From contig JAJDBA010000346.1 in NCBI GenBank assembly GCA_029261675.1, positions 1-26,836 on the forward strand: a stretch of DNA of 26,836 nt. Direction: 5' to 3'. The first letter of the stretch is position 1. Every line of letters starts with the position of its first letter. This DNA is from Nitrospinaceae bacterium. Lineage in GTDB: Bacteria > Nitrospinota > Nitrospinia > Nitrospinales > VA-1. The translations under genes were made by a program, and so were the position numbers. A model generated the notes under the pieces. It had not been told where the DNA came from. It worked only from the letters and a program-made list of their open reading frames with translations, and did no database searches. This document shows positions 6,921-15,700 of this stretch, piece after piece.

Positions 6921-9104
6921 TTAGTTTTTTTCTATTAAACTCTCGCGGACCTTTTTAAGAAGACCAACATTTTGTGTGTGTCCAGACTTATGGGCTTTTA
7001 TTTTTCCACGGATGGGTTTACCTAATAAATAAAAATCTCCCAATATGTCGAGAATTTTATGACGTGCAAACTCATCTTCGAAACGCAACTTGGTGTTTAA
7101 AACCTTTTTGTCTCCAAGTAAAATAAAATTGTCGAGTTTCCCTCCTGAGGCATAACCCATTTTAGTTAACTGTGCAACCTCTTCCATGAACCCAAAAGTT
7201 CGAGCTGGGGCAATTTCTTTTTTAAAGCTTTCATCGCCGTCAAATTCATAGGTGAAATCTTGAACTCCTATAGGTTCAGGGTATTCCATGTGGTAGCTGA
7301 CTGAAAAATTTTCACTGGGTTCGATAGAAATATAAGGTTCGCCTTTTTCTTTGTCACCAAAAGTATAACTTTTATCGATCACAATCTCTTCATAGAAGTC
7401 GTCTTGGTCTTCAAATTCCCCATCTTCCAGGAGTTCGCAAAAATCTTTAGCTGAACCATCCATCACAGGTGCCTCATCTCCAATTTTTATGAGCAGGTTA
7501 GTGACTCGGTACATATGTAAAGTGGCCATAATATGTTCAATGGTTCCCACTGAGTTCACACCTTTTTTCAGGCAGGTGGAATAATCTGTAGATTGAACAT
7601 TTTCCAATTGTGCTGGGATGGTTTTCCCTGATGCGATATCACCAAAGATAATCCCGCTTCCAGAAGGCATGGGTTGTAGAATCAGTCCGGTTTTTATGCC
7701 TGAGTGCAAGCTGCTTCCGCAAAGAACGACACTGCGCTTTAAAGTTCGCTGCGGATACCTTTTTTGAGAGAGGACGGCATCATTTTCGGGTATTTCGATT
7801 GAATGGTATTTGAGTTTTTCCTGGAATTGCTTTTTGCTGGTTTTTAAGATTTTATAGGTTTCATCAATGTCCCAGTTGTTTCGTTTTAAATGGTGGAGAA
7901 TGAAATGCTTTTCCCAGATTGATTCGGCTTCTTGCAGCGACCCGGCTTCGTTTAAGGTTGCTATGTCAATTTGGTTTTGCGGTTTCCAAATTTCAGGTGG
8001 TAAGTCCTGAACGCTAATGGTTTTCTGGTTAGCACAGGTACGTATCAGTTTTTCCAAAACACCATGAAGCTCTTTAATATTTCCCGGCCAGCTATAACCA
8101 CAAAGTGCTGTTAGAACCTCTTCATCTATTTCTGGAATAGACGTGTGACGCCTTGTTTCTTCCAAATAGTCTTTCACAATCAGGGAAATGCTTGCTGTGT
8201 GGTTTCTTAAAGAGGGAATGACAAGGCTGGCTTCTTTAAAAACATCCAGCAAGCCTTGGTGGAACTGTCCTTTGGTTGCTAATTCGTCAAGATTTTTCGA
8301 AGATGATGCAAATAGCCGAACAGGTAAGAACTCAAAATTTGTATCGGAAAGGTTGGTGCTTTGTAATGCTTCCGCTAGTTTTTCTTGTAGTCCCTTGCTG
8401 AGAGATTCGATATTGCTTAGATAAACAACTTTCTCTCCCGAGGTAGAATGAATTTTGTTGTTTCTATCCTTTCTCTTGAAAAGTTGAGACTGGATAGCCT
8501 GTTTTTGTCTAAATAAACAATTTAATTTTATAAAAGGTCGATCGCCTTTTCTACTTTGAGCATGAATAGTCTGTGCGACAGATTCTTTACCTGTCCCGGT
8601 TTCACCTAATAGCAAAACGGGTTCCATGGTTTTTGAGAATGCTTTGATGCCCTTTTTGACTTCGAGCATCGACTCAAAACAAACTGGAAGTTCTTTCAAA
8701 TCCTGATAGGGTTTAGTCTCCACAAGTGGAGTTGAATTTTCAGCATGGAGGGCATTTTCAACGGACTCGGTGATTCGGTCGAGTGAGAATGGTTTTTCTA
8801 TGAAGTCCTGAGCACCCAACTTTGTGGCTTTAACGGCGGTATCTATAGTGCCATGCCCCGACATGATTAAAACTTTTACTCCGGGATTATAAGTTTTTAA
8901 AGTTTTTAAAACCTCAATCCCATCCATACCGGGAAGCCATATGTCGAGTAACACTAGATCAGGAGGGTCTTTTTGAATGATTTCTAAAGCTTCTACGCCG
9001 TCATCGGTCATAGATACTTCATAGCCTTCATCAGATAGTATCCCGGTGAGAGAACTGACAATATTTTTTTCGTCATCAACGATAAGAATGCGTTCTTTAG
9101 GCAA
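6921..9104 (-). CDS. lpxC: Fusion: receiver domain, degenerate NtrC-type AAA+ domain, LpxC deacetylase
   Basis: 727 aa from the TTG at 9104. Residues 4-120 form a receiver with LIVDDE, phosphoacceptor Asp54, Ser82 and Lys104. Residues 140-375 resemble an NtrC-type AAA+ domain: Walker A GETGTGKES (167-175) and a sensor-II-like YSWPGNIKELHGVL are kept. The GAFTGA loop is missing and the Walker B acidic pair reads SN (YLSNIESL). A Fis-like helix-turn-helix (about 409-436) is weak. Residues 453-727 are a full LpxC domain, which removes acetate from UDP-3-O-acyl-GlcNAc, the committed lipid A step. Zinc ligands His524 (TIEHIMA), His682 and Asp686 (FARHKILD), catalytic Glu523 and His709 (KSGH) are all present. 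LpxC is normally about 300 aa. The gene follows trmB and greA. Stops and spacing show one uninterrupted frame. Phospho-control of the enzyme is inferred. Confidence 0.93.
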   Translation of the reverse strand: MPKERILIVDDEKNIVSSLTGILSDEGYEVSMTDDGVEALEIIQKDPPDLVLLDIWLPGMDGIEVLKTLKTYNPGVKVLIMSGHGTIDTAVKATKLGAQDFIEKPFSLDRITESVENALHAENSTPLVETKPYQDLKELPVCFESMLEVKKGIKAFSKTMEPVLLLGETGTGKESVAQTIHAQSRKGDRPFIKLNCLFRQKQAIQSQLFKRKDRNNKIHSTSGEKVVYLSNIESLSKGLQEKLAEALQSTNLSDTNFEFLPVRLFASSSKNLDELATKGQFHQGLLDVFKEASLVIPSLRNHTASISLIVKDYLEETRRHTSIPEIDEEVLTALCGYSWPGNIKELHGVLEKLIRTCANQKTISVQDLPPEIWKPQNQIDIATLNEAGSLQEAESIWEKHFILHHLKRNNWDIDETYKILKTSKKQFQEKLKYHSIEIPENDAVLSQKRYPQRTLKRSVVLCGSSLHSGIKTGLILQPMPSGSGIIFGDIASGKTIPAQLENVQSTDYSTCLKKGVNSVGTIEHIMATLHMYRVTNLLIKIGDEAPVMDGSAKDFCELLEDGEFEDQDDFYEEIVIDKSYTFGDKEKGEPYISIEPSENFSVSYHMEYPEPIGVQDFTYEFDGDESFKKEIAPARTFGFMEEVAQLTKMGYASGGKLDNFILLGDKKVLNTKLRFEDEFARHKILDILGDFYLLGKPIRGKIKAHKSGHTQNVGLLKKVRESLIEKN

Positions 9105-9110
9105 TCTTTT

Positions 9111-9114
9111 CTCC
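9111..9114 (-). promoter_or_regulatory. Ribosome binding site that decides the start of the LpxC fusion
   Basis: GGAG on the minus strand lies 6 nt before the TTG at 9104. An upstream in-frame TTG at 9116 overlaps this GGAG and has no SD of its own; using it would add only four residues. Confidence 0.5.
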
Positions 9115-9122
9115 AAATGGTT

Positions 9123-9773
9123 TCAGGTGATGGGTCTTACAGCGGCAAGGCGCATGTATTCCAGATAAAATATCTTTTCACCTGCATTGATAAAGTTTTT
9201 TTCATATTTTGATTTGGGCAGATCAATACGCTCTTCAAGAAAACCCTGTTTATCGTCTTGGTTTTGCAGCAAAGCCTCGGCGTTAAAATATTCCAGCATT
9301 TCCTTGGCATAGTTTTCGCTATCGGTTGCCAGACAGGCTCTTCCCTCCAAACTCAATTTCTGGGCCAACTGATTGACAAACTCTGGTTTGATCAGTCTCC
9401 TTTTAGTATGCCTTTTTTTTGGCCATGGGTCAGGAAAATTAATGTAAATAGTATTTAACTCTCTATCTTGAAATAGTACTGAGAGTTTGCTTCTTATGTC
9501 ACCATATACGACCCGTATGTTTTCCAGCTGAAGTTTTTTAATTCGGGTCATCAACTTTCTAATTCCTTTATGGTAAAAGTCTATCCCGATAAAATTACTG
9601 GTGGGCTCTTTGGCCGCCATTTCGATTAAAAAGTTTCCCATTCCAAAGCCGATTTCGAGCTTAAGGGGATGGGTGTTTCCAAACTGGCTTTGCCAGTCTG
9701 GTTTTTCATCGATATCTAAGTAGTAAGGATCTTCTTCCGCGATTTGCGCTAAAGATATTAATGGTTTTCCCAT
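9123..9773 (-). CDS. trmB: tRNA (guanine-N7-)-methyltransferase
   Basis: Methylates N7 of G46 in the variable loop of tRNAs using S-adenosylmethionine. The 216 aa protein shows the SAM-binding loop EIGFGMGNFL (residues 40-49), GIDFYHKGIRK (63-73) at the SAM ribose position, and the TrmB hallmark FPDPWPKKRHTKRRL (113-127), whose Asp115 is in the catalytic region. The C-terminal block (KYEKNFINAGEKIFYLEY) also fits. The ATG at 9773 overlaps the greA stop by one base (TAATG), a sign of translational coupling. The LpxC fusion starts 18 nt downstream of its stop. Family assignment is firm. Confidence 0.95.
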   Translation of the reverse strand: MGKPLISLAQIAEEDPYYLDIDEKPDWQSQFGNTHPLKLEIGFGMGNFLIEMAAKEPTSNFIGIDFYHKGIRKLMTRIKKLQLENIRVVYGDIRSKLSVLFQDRELNTIYINFPDPWPKKRHTKRRLIKPEFVNQLAQKLSLEGRACLATDSENYAKEMLEYFNAEALLQNQDDKQGFLEERIDLPKSKYEKNFINAGEKIFYLEYMRLAAVRPIT

Positions 9774-10270
9774 TAGCTTAGATCGGAGTCCTGGTTTCCC
9801 AGATTCACGTGAATGGTGACCACTTTTAAAACTTCGAATTCTAATTTGTTATCAGGCAACGGAATGATGAATTCATCACCTTCTTTCTTGCCAACTAGAG
9901 CGCGACCCACGGGCGATGCCGCAGATAATTTTTTTTCATCGGGATTAACCTCTTCAGGGAAAACAAGATGATATTGAACTTCTTCACCTGTGTTGAGATC
10001 ACGAAGATACAGTGTGCTTCCCAGTCCTGAGCGGTCATTGGGGATTTTACTTAAATCAATCGAAGTGATGTCGCTGATTCTTTTTTGTAAAAGAGATATT
10101 CTGGACTCCAGAAACATTTGCCTTTCCTTGGCAGCTTTAAATTCTGCATTCTCGCTTAAGTCTCCATGCTCGCGTGCAATTTTTATAGCTTTGGGTATTT
10201 CTACCTGTAACTCTTGATGCGACTCTTTTAACTCTTTATCCAGCTTGTCTACTATGGGAAGTCGCGGCAT
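9773..10270 (-). CDS. greA: Transcription elongation factor GreA
   Basis: 165 aa. GreA enters the secondary channel of RNA polymerase and stimulates cleavage of backtracked transcripts. The N-terminal coiled coil carries the acidic tip HGDLSENAEF (residues 35-44; Asp37 and Glu40 correspond to E. coli Asp41 and Glu44), followed by KAAKERQ. The C-terminal FKBP-like domain ends with SPVGRALVGKKEGDEF, a standard Gre block. The N-terminus is a few residues shorter than E. coli GreA. GGAG lies 11 nt before the ATG at 10270. It is the first gene of a probable greA-trmB-lpxC-fusion operon. GreB is the alternative, but the DLSENAE tip and the lack of the GreB basic patch favour GreA. Confidence 0.93.
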   Translation of the reverse strand: MPRLPIVDKLDKELKESHQELQVEIPKAIKIAREHGDLSENAEFKAAKERQMFLESRISLLQKRISDITSIDLSKIPNDRSGLGSTLYLRDLNTGEEVQYHLVFPEEVNPDEKKLSAASPVGRALVGKKEGDEFIIPLPDNKLEFEVLKVVTIHVNLGNQDSDLS

Positions 10271-10352
10271 AGCGAATTCATCTCCAAAAATAAAAGCGAT
10301 TTAAATACTTTTCTAATATCTGTTTTTTTTTAAATAAAAACATTTACGTACG

Positions 10353-10380
10353 GTTATAAGTCGCTAAGGCATGAAATCAA
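10353..10380 (-). promoter_or_regulatory. Candidate sigma-70 promoter for greA-trmB-lpxC fusion
   Basis: On the minus strand TTGATT (10380-10375) and TATAAC (10358-10353) are 16 nt apart. The implied leader is roughly 75 nt before the greA ATG. Matches are good but not perfect, and no activity data exist. Confidence 0.4.
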
Positions 10381-10534
10381 AAGGTTCTGGGAATAATTTG
10401 ATGAACCCGGGAAGCCAAACTTTCTAAATCATTTAGATGCGAACCTTTACATGAAAAAGGCAGTTCATTGTAGGGGGTGAGCCGCTTTGTGGTCAACAAA
10501 AATTTATGCTTTGAAATTTAAGATAGAAATGAAC

Positions 10535-10573
10535 AGAGGTCAGGTCTGGCATGGGTTTAAATGCTTGACCTCT
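10535..10573. repeat. Imperfect hairpin upstream of the second HDOD gene
   Basis: agaggtca (10535-10542) and tgacctct (10566-10573) are an exact 8-bp inverted repeat. Inside, gcat and atgc can add a second short stem with an 8-nt loop. No T-run follows on either strand. It could be an operator or an RNA element; nothing ties it to a known family. Confidence 0.3.
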
Positions 10574-10782
10574 AAGGAGATAAGTGGATAAAATGATAAA
10601 TCAGTCTTTTTAGACATATTGAAAAGCTTGCGAGCATTAGAATTACTTTTCGAGTATCGACCTTTAGAGTCCAGTATTGCGCCCATTACATGCGAGGAAA
10701 TGTAATCGAACCTTTAGCAAAAGGCTACTTACTTTATGGGTATGTTCTATTGGATCCAGTGTGATTGTAGCGGCTGGGTGAA

Positions 10783-11637
10783 ATGAAGGCGAAACTGTTA
10801 AATTTATTAGAAACAAAGGGCGATTTACCACCTTTATCAGATGTCCTTTTGAATCTGGAAAATCGGGTGAATGACCCCCGTAGTGATATTGAAGAAATTT
10901 CTGGTCTTATTCAAACCGAACCGGTTTTGTCGGGAAGATTGATAAAGCTTTCAAATAGCGTGCTTTTTGGCGGCGGAAAAGATGAGGTTCATGATTTAAA
11001 CGAAGCGATTATGCGGCTGGGGATGAAGATGGTGCTGGACCTAGCCTACACTCTGGAGCTTCCTAAGGCTTTTAAAAAGTCTAAATCCTTTGATCATATC
11101 CAATTTTGGAAACATTCATTGGGAGTAGCCTATTTGTCCAGATCTTTAGCTATCCATTTAGGGGCTGATAAAGAAGATCTGGATGCGAGTTACCTTGCTG
11201 GCCTCATGCACGATGTAGGGATTCTTGTTTTTGACTATTTGATTCCTGAAGAATATTCGAATTTTATTAAGGCGGTGACGGAGAGTGAAAGAACCTTGGG
11301 AGAATTGGAAATTGAAAAATTTGGCATTTCCCATTCTGAATTAGGTGCAGAATTTATTAGCAAATGGTGGCCTGTCTCAGAAATTGTAGTGAAGTCTGTG
11401 AGAAGGCACCACAATTCACCTCCAAAAAAGAAAATCAAACCCGGAATTCCTCGTTTGGTGAACTGGGCCAACCAAATTGCCAGTAATAATGAGATGCAAA
11501 ATGGAATTGCGATACATTTTCATCCTCTGGATGAAAGCATTTTCCCAAGGCTGAAATTGAATAAGGAAGAATTGGAAGTAATGGTGGATAAAACTAAAGA
11601 AGGAGTAGACGCTGCCGACATGATCCTAAGAAGTTAG
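10783..11637 (+). CDS. HDOD-domain protein (stand-alone, second copy)
   Basis: 284 aa, with the HDOD domain at about residues 14-215. Conserved blocks are IQTEPVLSGRLIKLSNSVLF (43-62), AIMRLGMKMVLDLAY, FWKHSLGVAYLSRSLA and AGLMHDVGILVFDYL. HD-type positions His111, His143-Asp144, His184 and His209-His210 are kept, but the position matching Asp223 of the other HDOD protein here is Asn227 (LVNWAN). A metal-dependent activity is therefore less likely for this copy. GGTGAA lies just before the ATG. The next gene, a metallo-beta-lactamase-fold hydrolase, begins about 100 nt downstream and has its own promoter, so cotranscription is possible but not required. The 512-nt upstream gap suggests separate regulation. 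Function beyond a signalling scaffold is unknown. Confidence 0.87.
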   Translation: MKAKLLNLLETKGDLPPLSDVLLNLENRVNDPRSDIEEISGLIQTEPVLSGRLIKLSNSVLFGGGKDEVHDLNEAIMRLGMKMVLDLAYTLELPKAFKKSKSFDHIQFWKHSLGVAYLSRSLAIHLGADKEDLDASYLAGLMHDVGILVFDYLIPEEYSNFIKAVTESERTLGELEIEKFGISHSELGAEFISKWWPVSEIVVKSVRRHHNSPPKKKIKPGIPRLVNWANQIASNNEMQNGIAIHFHPLDESIFPRLKLNKEELEVMVDKTKEGVDAADMILRS

Positions 11638-11655
11638 TGATTCGGTAAAGAGAGT

Positions 11656-11684
11656 TTTACAAATATGAAAAAAATTGCTATAAT
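11656..11684 (+). promoter_or_regulatory. Strong candidate sigma-70 promoter for the MBL-fold gene
   Basis: TTTACA (11656-11661) and a perfect TATAAT (11679-11684) are separated by exactly 17 nt, about 55 nt before the chosen ATG at 11739. This is the best housekeeping promoter I see in the window. Confidence 0.65.
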
Positions 11685-11738
11685 TCGTAGTTTAACCCAA
11701 TAAATCAAATAACTTCCTGAATGGGGAGTTCGCCATTT

Positions 11739-12710
11739 ATGACAGAAAATGAATTTAAAGTAAGTTTTCATGGAGTAAGGGGTTCCATTCCCAGTCCTCT
11801 AATGCCTGAAGAGGTGGAAGAAAAGCTGTTGCGCGCCTGCCAAAAAGCACAGCCAGAGGACTTGAAGGATGAAAATTCCATACGCGATTTCGTCAGTAGC
11901 CTTCCTAATGAAATCAAAGGAACTTTTGGAGGCAACTCCTCCTGCGTTTCTATGGAAGTGAATGGCGAACATCTGATTTTCGATGCAGGTTCTGGAATTA
12001 GAATGCTGGGGCAGAGTTTAATGGGTTCCGAATTTGGCCGTGGTCAGGGAAAGGCTAATCTTTTCTTTTCTCATACCCATTGGGACCATATTCTTGGAAT
12101 TCCTTTTTTCGTTCCTTTTTATATCAAAGGCAACCAGTTCACCGTCAACAGTCCACTGCCAGACATCAGAGAGCGTCTTGAAGGCCAACAGAAATCAGAA
12201 TATTTTCCAATTCCATTTAGTATTTACGCTTCAGATATCGATTTTGAGGTTTTGGAGAATAAGACAGAACGTAAGATCGGCGATTTGACCGTTACTTGGA
12301 AAAGTATGTACCATCCGGGGCAGTGTTATGCATACAGGGTCGATTGCGGTGGCAAATCCGTTGTATATGCTACGGATGCGGAATATAAAAAATTAGGGTC
12401 CGGCGATTTAAAACCTGCCGTTGAATTTTTCAAGGATGCCGACCTGTTAATTTTTGATTCTATGTACACCTTCAGTGAAGGTCTTGAAAAAGAAGATTGG
12501 GGACATAGCTCAACTTTTATCGGTGTAGATTTGGCGGTGGAAGCTAATGTAAAACAAATTGCATTCTTTCATCACGAACCTACCTATAGCGATTTTAAGT
12601 TAGCCGATATTTTCAAACAGACCCAAAAATACCTGAAATTGGTAGCCCCAAAACAAGAGCTTAAAATGCTTCTGTCTTACGAAGGTCTTACCATAGATCT
12701 ACATCAGTAA
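11739..12710 (+). CDS. Metallo-beta-lactamase-fold hydrolase
   Basis: 323 aa from the ATG at 11739 (GGGGAG lies 10 nt upstream; an ATG at 11721 would add six residues but has no SD). The N-terminus FHGVRGSIPSP, then GTFGGNSSCVSMEV, is typical of an MBL subgroup that includes PhnP-like and cyclic-nucleotide phosphodiesterase-like enzymes. Metal ligands are HTHWDH (112-117), His in MYHPGQC, Asp in YATDAEY and His in FFHHEP, so the dinuclear site looks complete. The insertion between GVRGS and GGNSS (about 45 residues) is longer than in PhnP. A phosphodiesterase activity is plausible, but the substrate cannot be read from sequence. It lies between an HDOD gene and a 5-oxoprolinase gene on the same strand. 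Confidence 0.85.
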   Translation: MTENEFKVSFHGVRGSIPSPLMPEEVEEKLLRACQKAQPEDLKDENSIRDFVSSLPNEIKGTFGGNSSCVSMEVNGEHLIFDAGSGIRMLGQSLMGSEFGRGQGKANLFFSHTHWDHILGIPFFVPFYIKGNQFTVNSPLPDIRERLEGQQKSEYFPIPFSIYASDIDFEVLENKTERKIGDLTVTWKSMYHPGQCYAYRVDCGGKSVVYATDAEYKKLGSGDLKPAVEFFKDADLLIFDSMYTFSEGLEKEDWGHSSTFIGVDLAVEANVKQIAFFHHEPTYSDFKLADIFKQTQKYLKLVAPKQELKMLLSYEGLTIDLHQ

Positions 12711-12764
12711 TCATAGATCCGACCCCTCTGCTCTACGTTTAATAAAAATTTCTAAAACTTTAGA

Positions 12765-15700
12765 ATGGTAGAGCTAAACTCATTTCGGTTTTCCATAGAC
12801 CGTGGCGGTACTTTCACGGACATCTATGCAGAAGTTCCTGGAAAACCCGGATTCAGAATTCTAAAACTCCTTTCAGAAAACCCAAAACAATATCCTGATG
12901 CCCCGCTCGAGGGAATACGACGAATTATTCAGGAGGTTACGGGAAAATCCAATACTCCCCCTGAATTAATCGAATGGGTACGATTAGGGACGACCCTTGC
13001 TACCAACGCATTTCTGGAGCGTAAAGGAACTCGAAGTGCTCTCGTTATTACAAAAGGTTTTGGCGATTTGCTCAAAATCGGAAAACAAAACCGACCTCAT
13101 ATTTTTGAATTAAAAATTGAAAAACCTTCTCCCTTATATGAATGTGTTCTCGAAATAGATGAAAGAGTTCGTATTCTCCCTTCCGACAAGGTTGAGGTGT
13201 TGCATGAACCAGATACTAAAATCATAAAAAAACAACTTGTCGATCTCCGCCAGAAGGGAATCAAGAGCCTGGCCATCGCGTTCATGCATGCTTATATATT
13301 TCCCGATCATGAAAAGGCAATAAAAAAAATTGCGCAGGAATGTGGATTCAAAAATATTTCTCTTTCCAGTGAAGTACTGCCTTTAATTAAATTTGTTGAC
13401 CGTGGTCAGACCACTTGTCTTGATGCCTATTTGAACCTGCCCATCCAGAAATATTTGGAAAGTTTTAGTAAAGATATTTCTCCTCTATTTATTATGCAAT
13501 CAGATGGTGGTTTGGTTGAAGCTTCTAAAGTCTCAGGTTGCCGCTCATTACTCTCTGGCCCAGCGGGAGGTGTCGTGGGCTATGCGCAATCTGTTTATGC
13601 TGAATGCGGCAATCGTCCCGTAATCGGATTTGATATGGGCGGGACGTCCACCGATGTTTCACGTTTTGGCGGGGAATATGAATGGAGTTTGGAAAACGAA
13701 ATTGCCGGGGTGCCTGTGCAGGTACCGCAACTGAATATCATTACAGTGGCGGCGGGTGGCGGTTCCCGACTGTTTTTTGAAAACGGCATGTTTAGAGTGG
13801 GGCCCGAATCTTCCGGCGCCTATCCTGGTCCCGTTTGTTACCGAAATGGCGGCCCTCTTTCACTCACCGATGCAAATTTGATTTTAGGTAGGTTGCCACA
13901 CTTCCCAAAAGTTCTAGGGGAAAATGCAGATCAGGATCTCGATAAAGAAGAAACGAGAATAGTGTTTGAAAAACTCTCCGAGAAAATATTCAACGAAACA
14001 GGACATAAAAAATCACCCGAAGAAATCGCGTATGGATTCATCGAGGTTGCTAATGAAAATATGGGCCGACCTATCCACGAAATCTCAACTGCCAGAGGAT
14101 TTGATGTTCGAAACCATGTGCTCTCTTGTTTTGGCGGGGCAGGGGGACAACACGCCTGCGCCATCGCCCGAGCTTTGGGAATAACTCAGGTATTTGTGCA
14201 TCGGTTTGCTGGAATTTTATCAGCCTATGGGATGGGATTGGCAAATATCACCATCGAAAAACAAGAATCGGTTTCCGTGGAGATAGAAACTGAAATAACC
14301 GATGGATTGATTCATAAACTCGATGCTCTTACTGAATCGGCCTGCGAAGAACTGAAGAAAAAAGGCGAATTGGAAATCAGCGTGCAAAGGTTTATGAATA
14401 TGAGACTTGAAGGTTCCGATACGACCCTGATGGTTCGCCAAATCCCTGGAAAAAATATTGCAGAAGAATTCAGAAGAATTCATCAGCGCGAATTTGGATT
14501 CAATCCGCCAGGAAGGAAAATACAGGTGCAAGATATCCGCGTTCGCGTGGAAGGGCACTCTCCGCTGCCTGAAAAAATAAAAATAGCAAAAAGTGATAAA
14601 CAGCCTCAGCTTGAATCAATAGACCATTGCTATTTTGACGATGGTTGGCATCAAACCCCGGTTTATAAAATCGAATCTCTAACTGCGGGAAATGCGCTTG
14701 AAGGACCTTCAATTATTCTGCAAGGAACTTCCACCCTGTTAATTGAACCCGACTGCACGGCGAGAGTGAACGATTATGGTGATATTGAAATTGAAGTGAA
14801 GCCATTCAAAGATAGAAAATCTGGAATTGAATTGGATGCGGTGCAACTTTCCTTATTCGGATCCCGATTCATGTCCATTGCCGAACAGATGGGCCGTGTC
14901 CTGCAAAGAACCGCTGTGTCGACCAATATTAAAGAACGACTCGACTTTTCCTGTGCGATATTTGACCCTGAAGGCGGACTCGTCGCAAACGCTCCTCACC
15001 AACCCGTTCATCTAGGTGCAATGGGTGAGGCGGTAAAAAGACAGGTGGCGTTAAACGGAATTAACGAAGGGGAGGTGTGGGTGAGCAACCATCCTGAAGT
15101 CGGTGGCAGTCACTTGCCCGACATCACTGTTGTGACTCCGGTTCTAAAAAATGGCAAGCCAGTATTTTTTGTGGCGAATCGAGGTCATCATGCTGATGTT
15201 GGTGGCATCACTCCCGGTTCCATGCCGCCTTTCTCGAAAACATTGCAGGAAGAGGGAGCTTGTATAAAAACTTTCAAACTGGTGCAAGACGGAGAATTCC
15301 AGGAGGAAGGGATTAAACAAATTCTAATGGATGCAGGTGCGCGTTCTCTTCCCGATAATATTTCCGATCTAAAAGCGCAAGTGGCGGCAAACCAAAAAGG
15401 AATTTCTCTTCTAAATGAGTTGATTGAATCGCATAGCTTGAAAATGGTGCAGGCTTATATGAAGTACCTACAGGATAATGCCAGCGATTCGGTTCGCGCG
15501 CTATTAAGATCGTTTTGTGGGGATAAAGAAGAAATTCAGTTGCAGGAAAAAGATTACCTCGATGATGACAGTGAAATAAGTTTGATGTTGAGCGTAAATA
15601 AAAAAGGTGGCAATGCCACCTTTGATTTTTCGGGGACGTCAAAACAGTTATTGGGAAACCTCAACGTCCCTAAGGCCGTGACCCGTTCTGCAATTCTTTA

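Larger units (their letters stand above)
10271..10782. other. Divergent intergenic region between greA and the second HDOD gene
   Basis: 512 nt with no supported gene. It holds a candidate greA promoter (10353-10380, minus), a 38-nt hairpin (10535-10573) and a smaller inverted repeat, attacat at 10685-10691 and atgtaat at 10700-10706, upstream of the HDOD gene. I looked for a tRNA, a GEMM-type c-di-GMP riboswitch and a sigma-54 site and could not support any of them. Confidence 0.45.

Noticed and set aside
6914..6936. Terminator between the convergent ankyrin and LpxC-fusion genes
   Set aside because: Only a 5-bp AT-rich stem (aatag/ctatt) can form, overlapping the stop codon; too weak to call.
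10430..10460. tRNA-like T-loop (ggttcgcat on the minus strand)
   Set aside because: The flanking bases do not pair into a T-stem and no acceptor or anticodon stem can be found nearby.
10550..10570. Possible sigma-54 promoter (TGGCATG followed by TGCT)
   Set aside because: The GG and GC elements are 3 nt too far apart for a sigma-54 -24/-12 site.
10271..10782. c-di-GMP (GEMM) or other riboswitch upstream of greA or the HDOD gene
   Set aside because: None of the conserved core blocks could be found on either strand.
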